Positions 41,742 through 48,661 of a DNA stretch of 48,661 bases are shown piece by piece. Source of the DNA: Actinomycetota bacterium (GTDB taxonomy: Bacteria > Actinomycetota > Thermoleophilia > Gaiellales > Gaiellaceae); NCBI GenBank assembly GCA_003134505.1, contig PLBK01000038.1:15862-64522 (forward strand), given 5' to 3'. The first letter of the stretch is position 1; each line of letters begins with the position of its first letter. The translations under genes were made by a program, and so were the position numbers. Below the pieces are notes generated by a model, which saw nothing but the letters and a program-made list of their open reading frames with translations, had not been told where the DNA came from and searched no databases.

Positions 41742-44222
41742 TCAGGCCGCGGCTTCCGCTTCCTCCCGCGGCAGGCGGCGCGAGAGGACCTGCGAGACGC
41801 CGTCGCCGCCCATCGTCACGCCGTAGAGGATGTCCGCGGCTTCCATCGTCCGCTTCTGGTGCGTGACGACGATGAACTGCGCTCGGTCGGCGAACCCGCG
41901 CAGCAGCGACACGAACCGGCCGATGTTCGTGTCGTCGAGCGCCGCCTCGACCTCGTCCAGCAGGTAGAACGCGCACGGGCGGGCCAGGAAGAGGGCGAAC
42001 AGGAACGAGATCGCGCCGATCGCCTTCTCGCCGCCCGAGAGCAGCGACAGCCGCGTGATCCGCTTTCCGGCCGGGCGCAGCTCGACCTCGATCCCCTGCT
42101 CGGCCTCGCTGTCCTCCCCCTCGGCCTCGGTCAGCCGCAGCCGGCCCTCGCCGCCCGGGAACAGCGTTCCGGCGACCTCCGCGAAGTTCCGCTCCACCGC
42201 CGCGAACGTCTCCGTGAAGCGCCTTTCCACGGTCTCCGCCAGTTCGCGACGCAGTTTGTCGAGCTCGGCGAGCGAGCGTTCGAGGTCGGCGCGCTGCGTC
42301 CGCAGCTCCTCGAGATGCTCCTTCTCGCGCTCGTACTCCTCCTTCGCGAACGGATTCACACCGCCGAGCGACTCGCGCCGGCGCTCGAGTCGCAGCAGCT
42401 TCGTCTCCAGCTCCTCGCGCAGGCCCTCGGCGGGCTCGGCGTCCGCCTCGGAGAGCCTCCGCTGCGCCTCGGCCGCCTCGGCCTCGAGCCTCGCCAGCTC
42501 GACCTCGACAGTGGAGGCGCGCTCGCCGGCACCGGTCGCCTCGTGCCGGAGATCGGCTTCGGCCGCGCCGAGCCGTCGCAGCCCGGCGGCGAGCTCCGCC
42601 GCCCGGCCGGACTCGGTCTTGGTCTCGGCCTCGAGCGGAACTTCGAGGCGCCGCGCCACGGCGCCACAGCGCTCGAGCTCTACCAGCAGCCGTTCCGAGA
42701 GCGCGACCAGTCGCGGGTCCGCGTGCCGCACACGCGGCTCCGCACCGGACGCCCGCGCCGCCAGCTCCCGCGCCTGCGCCTGGAGCAGGCGGAACTGCGC
42801 CTCGAGCTCGAGCTGGATCGCCTCGGCCGCCTCGCCGGCGAACCAGAGCTCGCCGTTCCCGGGGTCGTAGCCGATGCCCTCGCGGGTCACGGCCGGAACG
42901 GACGACTGCAGCAGCGCGTCGAGCGGGACGACCGGCAGTCGCGCGACGAGCTCCTCCGGATCCTGGTTGACGAGGACGACGAGGCTGCCGAGCCCCGCCG
43001 ACCGCGCGTGCTCGACGAGCTCGAGCCCCCGCTCGGGCGTGCCGGCAAGAATCGCCGCCGCACGATGGCCGAGCGCGGCCGCGACGGCGCGCTCGTCCCC
43101 GGGCTCGACCTCGAGCAGGCTCAGCGCCAAGCGCTCGCCCCGTTCGGACAGCGCTCGCGCCGCGGGCGGCAGCCCCTCTCGCTCGTCGAGAGCCCGGCGG
43201 AGAACCGCGGCTCTCGCCTCGGCGATGCGGGCCTGCTCTGCGAGCTGCTCGCCCACTCGCTCGACGATCGGCTCCCGTAGCCGGGCGAGCAACTCGTCGG
43301 CCGCCTCGCGGCGCAGCTCGACGCGCTCCCGCCCGCTGCGCAGTCGGTACAGCGTCGCCGCCGCACCCTCGCGGCCGCCCGCGACTGCGGCCAGCTCCTC
43401 CTCGGCCCGCTCGCGCTGGCGCAGCAACGCCTCGAGCTGCTCCTCGAGTCGGTGACGCTCGTCGACGACGACCCGGCCGCGCTGCTCCGCGTCGGTAATG
43501 CGCGCGTCCAGCTCGCCCAGGTCGATGGTCGCGATGCCGGCGCGCAGGCCGGCGATCTCGGCGGCGAGCTTCTCTGCCCGCTCAGCCGCAGTCGCCTGCA
43601 GCGCGAGCGGCCGGAGCCGCTTGGCGACCTCGGCCTCGAGGTCGCGGGCGCGCTCGACCTGCTGTCCGACGCGCGCGAGCTTCAACTCGGCGCGATGCCG
43701 GCGGCGCTTGAACCGTCCCAGGCCCGCCGCCTCCTCGACCAGTGCGCGCCGCTCCGGCGCGCTCGACGTCAGGATCGCCTCGACCTTTCCCTGGCTGACG
43801 ATCGACCCGGCTCCCGGCCCCAGCCCGACGTCGGCGAGCAGCTCGACCACGTCCACCCGGCGCACCTGCGCGCCGTTGACGAGGTACTGGCCCTCGCCGC
43901 CGCGATGGAGACGGCGGACGATCGAGACCTCGGAGAAATCGAGCCCCGGCAGGGCCTGGTCGGCGTTGTCGAACTGCAGCTCGACCTCGCAGAAGTCGGC
44001 AGGCGGGCGCCCGGCCGACCCGCCGAAGAGCACGTCGTCCGGCTTCTCGGCGCGCAGCTCGCTCGGCGCCAGGCTGCCGGCGGCCCACACCAGCGCGTCG
44101 GCGATGTTCGACTTGCCGGACCCGTTCGGCCCGACGACCACGGCCACCCCCGGCTCGAGGCGTACCTCGACCTGATCCGGGAACGACTTGAACCCGCGCA
44201 TGCGGACGGACTTCAGATACAC
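41742..44222 (-). CDS. smc: chromosome segregation protein SMC, short-armed
   Basis: An 826-residue SMC; most bacterial SMCs have about 1150-1200. The N-terminal head has MRGFKSFPDQVEVRLEPGVA and Walker A VVVGPNGSGKSNIADALVW. The hinge region lies around residues 345-510 (GERLALSLLEVEPGDERAVA, ILAGTPERGLELVEHARSAG). The C-terminal head has SLLSGGEKAIGAISFLFALF (signature) and Walker B FYLLDEVEAALDD, with the His switch in FIVVTHQKRTME. The coiled-coil arms are each about 170 residues, much shorter than usual. Location between rnc and ftsY marks it as the housekeeping SMC. The reading frame is continuous. Confidence 0.92.
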   Translation of the reverse strand: MYLKSVRMRGFKSFPDQVEVRLEPGVAVVVGPNGSGKSNIADALVWAAGSLAPSELRAEKPDDVLFGGSAGRPPADFCEVELQFDNADQALPGLDFSEVSIVRRLHRGGEGQYLVNGAQVRRVDVVELLADVGLGPGAGSIVSQGKVEAILTSSAPERRALVEEAAGLGRFKRRRHRAELKLARVGQQVERARDLEAEVAKRLRPLALQATAAERAEKLAAEIAGLRAGIATIDLGELDARITDAEQRGRVVVDERHRLEEQLEALLRQRERAEEELAAVAGGREGAAATLYRLRSGRERVELRREAADELLARLREPIVERVGEQLAEQARIAEARAAVLRRALDEREGLPPAARALSERGERLALSLLEVEPGDERAVAAALGHRAAAILAGTPERGLELVEHARSAGLGSLVVLVNQDPEELVARLPVVPLDALLQSSVPAVTREGIGYDPGNGELWFAGEAAEAIQLELEAQFRLLQAQARELAARASGAEPRVRHADPRLVALSERLLVELERCGAVARRLEVPLEAETKTESGRAAELAAGLRRLGAAEADLRHEATGAGERASTVEVELARLEAEAAEAQRRLSEADAEPAEGLREELETKLLRLERRRESLGGVNPFAKEEYEREKEHLEELRTQRADLERSLAELDKLRRELAETVERRFTETFAAVERNFAEVAGTLFPGGEGRLRLTEAEGEDSEAEQGIEVELRPAGKRITRLSLLSGGEKAIGAISFLFALFLARPCAFYLLDEVEAALDDTNIGRFVSLLRGFADRAQFIVVTHQKRTMEAADILYGVTMGGDGVSQVLSRRLPREEAEAAA

Positions 44223-44270
44223 GCCGGCGCAACGCTAACGATCCGCGCGGATGGCCCGGTGCCGCGGGCC

Positions 44271-44933
44271 CTACACCGGCGGCTCCTCGGCGGCCAGCGA
44301 CTCGAGCGCCTGCAGCGCCGCCTCCTGCTCGGCCTCCTTCTTCGTCGAGCCGGCGCCGACCCCGCGCTGCTCGCCGTCGATCAGTGCGGCGCACGTGAAA
44401 CGCCGGTCGTGAGCAGGCCCTACCGTCTCCAGCACCGTGTAGACGACCTGCTTGCGGATCCGGGCCAGCTCCTCCTGGAGCTCCGTCTTGTAGTCGACCG
44501 AGTGCGTGGCGGCGTACTCCATCTGACCGCGGAACGCAGCGACGATCGCTTCCTCGACCGCCTCGAACCCCTGCTCGAGGAAGATCGCAGCGAGCGCCGC
44601 CTCGAGCAGCGCCGCGAGCACGTTGCGGTTCTGCGCGAGGCGGGTCAGCTCCTCCGGCTGCGCCGCCGCGCCTCGCTCGAGCAGCTCCGCGCCGAGCCCG
44701 AGCTCCTGCGCGACGAGCGCACACGCCCGGCGCGAGACCACGTGCGACCGGATCTTCGCCAGGCGCCCCTCCGAGAACTCCGGATAGCGGTCGTACAGGT
44801 GCCTGGCGACGGAGAGCTCGAGGACGCTGTCGCCGAGGAACTCCAGCCGCTCGTACGAGGACGCGCGGTCCGGCGCCCAGGACGAGTGGGTGAAGACGTG
44901 CTCTGCCCGTTCAGACGGAAGCGAGCCGATCAG
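44271..44933 (-). CDS. rnc: ribonuclease III (start codon unclear)
   Basis: RNase III, which processes rRNA and double-stranded RNA. The catalytic helix is SYERLEFLGDSVLELSVARH. The second acidic helix reads NVLAALLEAALAAIFLEQGF, with Ala where the family usually has the first Asp, while the essential Glu is kept. A dsRNA-binding domain ends the protein (DYKTELQEELARIRKQVVYT, GVGAGSTKKEAEQEAALQAL). In this frame no ATG, GTG or TTG precedes the catalytic helix. The frame opens within acpP, and the best candidate is CTG at 44933 (LIGSLPSERAEHVFTHSSW). A GTG at 44741 would remove the active site. A sequence error cannot be excluded. Confidence 0.82.
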   Translation of the reverse strand: MIGSLPSERAEHVFTHSSWAPDRASSYERLEFLGDSVLELSVARHLYDRYPEFSEGRLAKIRSHVVSRRACALVAQELGLGAELLERGAAAQPEELTRLAQNRNVLAALLEAALAAIFLEQGFEAVEEAIVAAFRGQMEYAATHSVDYKTELQEELARIRKQVVYTVLETVGPAHDRRFTCAALIDGEQRGVGAGSTKKEAEQEAALQALESLAAEEPPV

Positions 44934-44973
44934 CTCGGCGAGCTGCCGAACGTCGCCTGCCTGCGTGTCGCCG

Positions 44974-45219
44974 CTACTGGTGCGTCGAGACGTAGTCGAC
45001 GGCCTGTCCGACGGTCGTGATCTTCTGGGCGTCCTCGTCGGAGATCTTGATCCCGAACTGGTCCTCGAGCTCCATGATCAGCTCGACGAGGTCGAGCGAG
45101 TCGGCGTCGAGATCCTCCTGGAACGACGCCTCCTCGTTGATCTCGCCCTCGTCGACGCCCAGTTGCTCGACCAGGACCTCCTTGACTCGTTCGTACACTT
45201 CCTCGCGCGAAGCTGCCAT
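44974..45219 (-). CDS. acpP: acyl carrier protein
   Basis: An 81-residue type II ACP carrying fatty-acid intermediates on a phosphopantetheine attached to the Ser of [18 protein letters not shown]. The helix pattern and acidity are typical. The start MAASREEVY is supported by GAGAGGTGAC upstream; a longer frame reaches into plsX. It directly follows plsX. Confidence 0.95.
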   Translation of the reverse strand: MAASREEVYERVKEVLVEQLGVDEGEINEEASFQEDLDADSLDLVELIMELEDQFGIKISDEDAQKITTVGQAVDYVSTHQ

Positions 45220-45220
45220 G

Positions 45221-46246
45221 TCACCTCTCTCGGGGGTTGGATTCGGAAAGCGCGCGGATGCTAACACGCTCTCCCCCGGACTCCTGCGCCATTCGCTCGC
45301 CGAGACGCCCGACGACGCCGTGGTCGATGCCGCGCGCGGCGAGCCGGATCGCGTTCGCGACCGCGCGGCGGGACGAGTTGCCGTGCGCGATCACGGCCAG
45401 GCCCCGCAGCCCGAGGAGGTAGGCGCCGCCGTACGTGTCGGGGTCGAGATGGGCGCGGAGCCGCGCGGCGGCGGGCTTGATCAGCAGGCCGCCCGCCTTC
45501 CCGCGCGCGGTGGCGGTGATCTCCGAGCGCAGCCAGTCGAGCGTCGTCCGGATCGTCCCCTCGAGCAGCTTCAGCGCCACGTTGCCCGTGAACCCGTCGC
45601 ACACGACGACGTCGGTCGCGTGCGCGAGCAGCCAGCGGCTCTCGACGTTGCCGTGGAAGTCGAGATCGCTCGCGGCCAGCAGCTGATGCGCCTCGAGCGT
45701 CAACTGGTTCCCCTTCTCGGGCTCCTCGCCGATCGACAGGAGCCCCACTGTCGGGCGCTCGATCTCGAGGATCTCCTGCGCGAAGACCGATCCCATCAGC
45801 GCGAACTGGAGCAGGTGCTCGGCGCGGCAGTCGGCGTTCGCGCCCGAGTCGATCAGCACCGACGGCCCCTTCGGCGTCGGCACGACGACCGCGATCGCCG
45901 GCCGGAGCACGCCGCGCAGGCGCCGGATGTAGACGAGCCCGGCGGCCAGCATCGCGCCGGTGTTGCCCGCCGACACGACCGCCTGGGCGTGACCCTCGTG
46001 GACGGCCCGACACGCGGCGACGAGCGAGCTGTCCGGCTTGCCGCGAACGGCATCGGCCGGCTTCTCGTCCATCGCGATCTCCTGTGTCGTCACGACGAGC
46101 TCGAGCCCCTGCGTGTCGAGACCGGTCGGCCCGAACAGCACGGGCTCGATGCCGTCGGATCTCGCCTCGAGCGCGCCCGCGACGATCTCCTCGGGTCCGC
46201 GGTCACCCCCGAGGGCATCGACCGCAACCCGGGTCGCGCCAGTCAT
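45221..46246 (-). CDS. plsX: phosphate acyltransferase PlsX
   Basis: A 341-residue acyl-ACP:phosphate acyltransferase, the first step of phospholipid synthesis in most bacteria. It shows [95 protein letters not shown] and [16 protein letters not shown]. The length is normal. It is located 18 nt after rpmF and next to acpP, the conserved fatty-acid gene order. Confidence 0.96.
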   Translation of the reverse strand: MTGATRVAVDALGGDRGPEEIVAGALEARSDGIEPVLFGPTGLDTQGLELVVTTQEIAMDEKPADAVRGKPDSSLVAACRAVHEGHAQAVVSAGNTGAMLAAGLVYIRRLRGVLRPAIAVVVPTPKGPSVLIDSGANADCRAEHLLQFALMGSVFAQEILEIERPTVGLLSIGEEPEKGNQLTLEAHQLLAASDLDFHGNVESRWLLAHATDVVVCDGFTGNVALKLLEGTIRTTLDWLRSEITATARGKAGGLLIKPAAARLRAHLDPDTYGGAYLLGLRGLAVIAHGNSSRRAVANAIRLAARGIDHGVVGRLGERMAQESGGERVSIRALSESNPRER

Positions 46247-46264
46247 GGCGCCGAGTCTACGGCT

Positions 46265-46453
46265 CTAGGGAGCGGGAGTGCGAAGCGGCTCGACTTCGCG
46301 CCCACGGTACGTCTTGCAGTTCGGGCACATCTCGTGCGAGCGCTTCGGCTGGTGGCAGTGCGGACAGACGCTCAGGCGCGGTGCCTGGATGCCGTGGTTC
46401 GCGCGACGCTTGTCGCGGCGGGCCTTGGACGTCTTCCGCTTCGGAACAGCCAT
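46265..46453 (-). CDS. rpmF: ribosomal protein L32 (zinc-binding form)
   Basis: A 62-residue L32: MAVPKRKTSKARRDKRRANH with the zinc ribbon CPHCHQPKRSHEMCPNC retaining two CxxC pairs. The zinc form is typical when no zinc-starvation paralogue has replaced it. It is the first gene of the rpmF-plsX-acpP-rnc-smc-ftsY group. Confidence 0.95.
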   Translation of the reverse strand: MAVPKRKTSKARRDKRRANHGIQAPRLSVCPHCHQPKRSHEMCPNCKTYRGREVEPLRTPAP

Positions 46454-46492
46454 GCGGCCGCGCAGTATAGCGGCGGGCTACGCTTGGTCCGC

Positions 46493-46849
46493 ATGGGCTA
46501 CAGCATCGTCAACATCAGCGAGATCGAGGGAGCCGGCCCCGGCGGCGCGGTTCGCTTCGTGCGCCGGCAGCTCGGCGTGGAGGCGTTCGGCATCAACTGG
46601 TTCGAGCTTCCGCCGGGCGCGGAGGGCCTGGAGCACGACGAGACCGATACCGGCCAGGAGGAGGTCAACGTCGTCGTTCGCGGCTCCGGCGTGTGGCGCG
46701 TGGACGGCGAGGAAGTGCCGGTGCGTGAAGGCACGTTCCTGCGCTTCGACCCGGACGCGACGCGCTGCCCGGTCGCCGGGCCCGACGGGATGACGTTCAT
46801 CGCCGTCGGCACCCGCCCCGGGAGCTACGAGGCGCACGGCCCGTTCTAG
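46493..46849 (+). CDS. small cupin protein
   Basis: A 118-residue single cupin barrel: WFELPPGAEGLEHDETDTGQ followed by EEVNVVVRGSGVWRVDGEEV (motif 1) and REGTFLRFDPDATRCPVAGP (motif 2, with Arg instead of the usual His). Metal binding is therefore uncertain. It is divergent from rpmF by 39 bp and starts at the ATG nearest the conserved fold. The ligand is unknown. Confidence 0.75.
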   Translation: MGYSIVNISEIEGAGPGGAVRFVRRQLGVEAFGINWFELPPGAEGLEHDETDTGQEEVNVVVRGSGVWRVDGEEVPVREGTFLRFDPDATRCPVAGPDGMTFIAVGTRPGSYEAHGPF

Positions 46850-46858
46850 ACTGACGGA

Positions 46859-47611
46859 GTGCGGATCGCCACGATCGCAGTCGTCATCCCGCTGATCTTC
46901 CTACTAGCCGCCTGCGGCGGCGCGAGCCAGGTCAAGGTGGCGGCGCAGATCATAGGCGCGACATCGCGCGAGCGGACTCTCGTGCGATCGATCCTGGAGC
47001 GCATGGCGCCGTCACCGGTGACGCGAGTCCGGTTTCGCAGCCTCCAGCACGACTTCTTCCCGTACGAGCCTCACCGCCGGATGGATGTCTGGCAGGACGG
47101 CAATTCAGTGCGTTCGAACTGGGAGGAGACGGTCTTCGCTTACTCGTACGCGCTGCTTGCGCGGGAGCGCCACATCCCGATCGGCTACGTGTCGCTCGAC
47201 ATCGGCAACGGACGGCTCGACGAGTGGCTCGCGAACAAACCGCGCACTCCCATCGACGACTCTCGTCTCCACGCCTTCGAGAGCAAGCTCCGCGACGCTG
47301 CGAACGCTGCCCACGCGTCGATCGACTTCCGCGAACTTCGCCCCGGCACGGTGGCCCTCGAGGCGACCGTGACTGCGAAGCGACCGGCCGCGCTGCTCAA
47401 GTACCACTTCAAGCCGTTCCACGACCTCTTGACCCACCCGCCGAAAGGGCTCTTCTCCTTCCTGTTCTCGGTCGACGACCCTTCCGGGCAGGTCGCGCTC
47501 GCCACCGGAGCAGGATGGACTTCGATCCGTCCTGACCTCGAGCCGTGCGTGTCATTTCTTACGAATTCCCCGGTTCGTAGCTCTGGAACGCCCGCGCGTT
47601 GCCCGGCCTAG
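46859..47611 (+). CDS. lipoprotein, 3' end replaced by the insertion sequence
   Basis: A GTG start is followed by a lipoprotein signal (MRIATIAVVIPLIFLLAACG, lipobox LAAC). The 210-residue mature part has alternating strands and helices (VRFRSLQHDFFPYEPHRRMD, GYVSLDIGNGRLDEWLANKP) and no family that I recognise. At about codon 230 the frame enters the probable left end of the IS481-type element and stops 20 codons later, so the native C-terminus is missing or altered. It is located outside the cytoplasmic membrane by anchor. Confidence 0.65.
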   Translation: MRIATIAVVIPLIFLLAACGGASQVKVAAQIIGATSRERTLVRSILERMAPSPVTRVRFRSLQHDFFPYEPHRRMDVWQDGNSVRSNWEETVFAYSYALLARERHIPIGYVSLDIGNGRLDEWLANKPRTPIDDSRLHAFESKLRDAANAAHASIDFRELRPGTVALEATVTAKRPAALLKYHFKPFHDLLTHPPKGLFSFLFSVDDPSGQVALATGAGWTSIRPDLEPCVSFLTNSPVRSSGTPARCPA

Positions 47612-48579
47612 ATGTAGGACCCGAGCAGGTTGGTTCTGGTGGCCGGGGGTTGGTGGCCGAGGGCTGAGTGTCGTCTGCGATGGTTGTAGTGCCAGAGCCA
47701 GCCGTCAAGTGCGGTGGTGCGTTCTGTGCTTGAGCGGTAGATGGCGTTGTAGGCCCAGCCTTGGAGCAGGGTGCGGATGAAGCGTTCTGCTTTGCCGTTG
47801 GTTTGGGGCCGGTAGGGGCGGGTGCGGCTGTGGCGGATGCCGAGTGTCTTGCAGGCGATCGCGTGGATGGCGGCGCGGTAGTAGGAGCCGTTGTCGGTGA
47901 GGATCCTTTCGACCTGGATGCCGTGGCGTTGGTAGTAGGCGAGCGCGCGGCGGAGGAAAGCGATGGCGGTCGTGGCTTTCTCGTCTGCGAGCACCTCGGC
48001 GTAGGCGAGGCGGCTGTAGTCGTCGACGGCGATGTGGACGTACTCCCAGCCGACGGTGGCGTGGCGTCTACCGGCACGCCCAGCGACCGTGTGGAAGTTG
48101 TGTCGGCGGCCGCCGCCGGTGATGCGCTTGCCGGCGCCGCCTTCGATCCGACCGAGCTTCTTGATGTCGATGTGGACGAGCTCACCTGGCCGCGTGTGCT
48201 CGTAGCGGACAGGCTGCTCGAGTCCGATCCGGCCGAGCCGGCCCATCCCCGACCTGTTCAGGATCCCCGACACGGTCGAGAGCGCCATCCCGAGCAGCTC
48301 GGCGATCTCGGCCGCTGTCATCCGCAACCTGCGCAGCGCCAGTATCGCCTCGACCCGCTCCGGGGGCGTCCGGTTCGCGACCCGACTGGGCGCCGACGAG
48401 CGATCAGACAGCCCCAGCTCACCCTGCACTCGATACCGGCCAACCCACTTGCGCGCACAGCGCACGCTGACACCGGCGGCCTCGGCCGCCGCCGCCAGCG
48501 TCCACTCCTCAACAACGACCCGCTCCGCCAACCGGCGGCGGCCACGCCAACTGAGAGCCGCGTTACCGTGAAGCTTCAT
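47608..48579 (-). CDS. IS481-family DDE transposase
   Basis: A complete 323-residue transposase. The N-terminal HTH pair (TLAAAAEAAGVSVRCARKWV, MTAAEIAELLGMALSTVSGI) precedes the RNase H-like core with catalytic Asp in GELVHIDIKKLGRI, Asp in ERILTDNGSYYRAA and Glu in YRPQTNGKAERFIRTLLQ. The frame is intact, so the copy may be active. GAAGGAGGACCCGG provides a strong ribosome site, which can be hidden in a hairpin. Confidence 0.95.
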   Translation of the reverse strand: MKLHGNAALSWRGRRRLAERVVVEEWTLAAAAEAAGVSVRCARKWVGRYRVQGELGLSDRSSAPSRVANRTPPERVEAILALRRLRMTAAEIAELLGMALSTVSGILNRSGMGRLGRIGLEQPVRYEHTRPGELVHIDIKKLGRIEGGAGKRITGGGRRHNFHTVAGRAGRRHATVGWEYVHIAVDDYSRLAYAEVLADEKATTAIAFLRRALAYYQRHGIQVERILTDNGSYYRAAIHAIACKTLGIRHSRTRPYRPQTNGKAERFIRTLLQGWAYNAIYRSSTERTTALDGWLWHYNHRRRHSALGHQPPATRTNLLGSYI

Positions 48580-48637
48580 CCGGGTCCTCCTTCGACTGAG
48601 GTGCTTGGCAGCTCTCAGCCTCCAAGGAGACCCGGAT
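48577..48637 (-). promoter_or_regulatory. hairpin able to hide the transposase ribosome site and start
   Basis: On the minus strand, ATCCGGGTCTCCTT (starting at 48637) pairs with AAGGAGGACCCGGAT (ending at the start codon) with a single bulge. The pairing covers the Shine-Dalgarno and the AT of ATG. Transcripts entering from outside would fold and be poorly translated, a safeguard known from other insertion sequences. Confidence 0.55.
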
Positions 48638-48661
48638 GAACCAACGTGCTCAGGAACTACA

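Larger units (their letters stand above)
47550..48661. mobile_element. IS481-family insertion sequence, about 1.11 kb
   Basis: One transposase gene lies between probable terminal repeats. The left end reads TGTCATTTCTTACGAATT and the right end, on the minus strand, TGTAGTTCCTGAGCACGTT. They share TGT and about 10 of 18 positions, as imperfect IS481 ends do. The right end coincides with the end of the window. Target duplication cannot be checked because the right flank is absent. Confidence 0.65.

Noticed and set aside
45017-46492. Long plus-strand N-terminal extension of the small cupin
   Set aside because: It runs antisense to acpP, plsX and rpmF. The cupin fold begins at the ATG at 46493.

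Overview
The window is a high-GC bacterial chromosome segment, almost certainly Actinomycetota. The style of the housekeeping proteins (an AddAB-type rather than RecBCD pair, rpmF-plsX-acpP-rnc-smc-ftsY followed by ffh-rpsP-khpA-rimM-trmD-lepB-rplS-rnhB-yraN-comM-dprA) suggests a deep-branching lineage such as Thermoleophilia. The phylum follows from gene content and base composition; the class is an inference. The window ends exactly at a probable insertion-sequence terminus, as contigs often do.

Layout. 1-4.7 kb: addB-addA-like recombination nuclease/helicase on the minus strand, with addA cut by the window edge. 4.8-6.3 kb: a small zinc-ribbon protein and an isocitrate/isopropylmalate dehydrogenase. 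6.25-10 kb: a very large PAS-kinase-REC-REC-LuxR protein whose last codons carry an apparent 1-bp frameshift. 10-11.5 kb: a secreted Thr/Ala-rich protein and an HD-GYP phosphodiesterase. 11.5-15.3 kb: a tightly overlapping pntAA-pntAB-pntB operon plus an ornithine-cyclodeaminase-family enzyme. 15.3-18 kb: GNAT, FAD oxidoreductase and metallo-beta-lactamase-like genes at the tail of the competence operon.

18.41-29.56 kb is an 11.15-kb integrated element that splits dprA. The 3' part of dprA lies to its left and the 5' part to its right. Removing the DNA between two copies of a GG core restores one open frame of exactly 336 codons, including the conserved WRFPARN motif. The element encodes a large serine recombinase at its right end and an iteron-like repeat cluster with a winged-helix protein at its left end. 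It carries several small zinc-finger proteins and no recognisable phage structural genes. Its probable defence cargo is an SRA-like/PD-(D/E)XK enzyme, an FRG-domain gene between 19-bp inverted repeats, and an operon of short helix-turn-helix proteins leading into a nuclease-like protein that I cannot assign to a named system.

29.6-46.5 kb is the long conserved minus-strand housekeeping block: comM and dprA (DNA uptake), yraN, rnhB, rplS, lepB, trmD, rimM, khpA, rpsP and ffh, then ftsY, smc, rnc, acpP, plsX and rpmF. Two accessory insertions interrupt it: a DNA methyltransferase plus a small protein between yraN and comM, and an AAA ATPase/TOPRIM-like pair between ftsY and ffh. Oddities in this block are a degenerate J-domain fused to signal peptidase I, a short SMC, an rplS/rnhB overlap that may code in two frames, and an rnc without a usual start codon. 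46.5-48.7 kb holds a small cupin, a lipoprotein gene cut by an insertion, and a complete IS481-family element.
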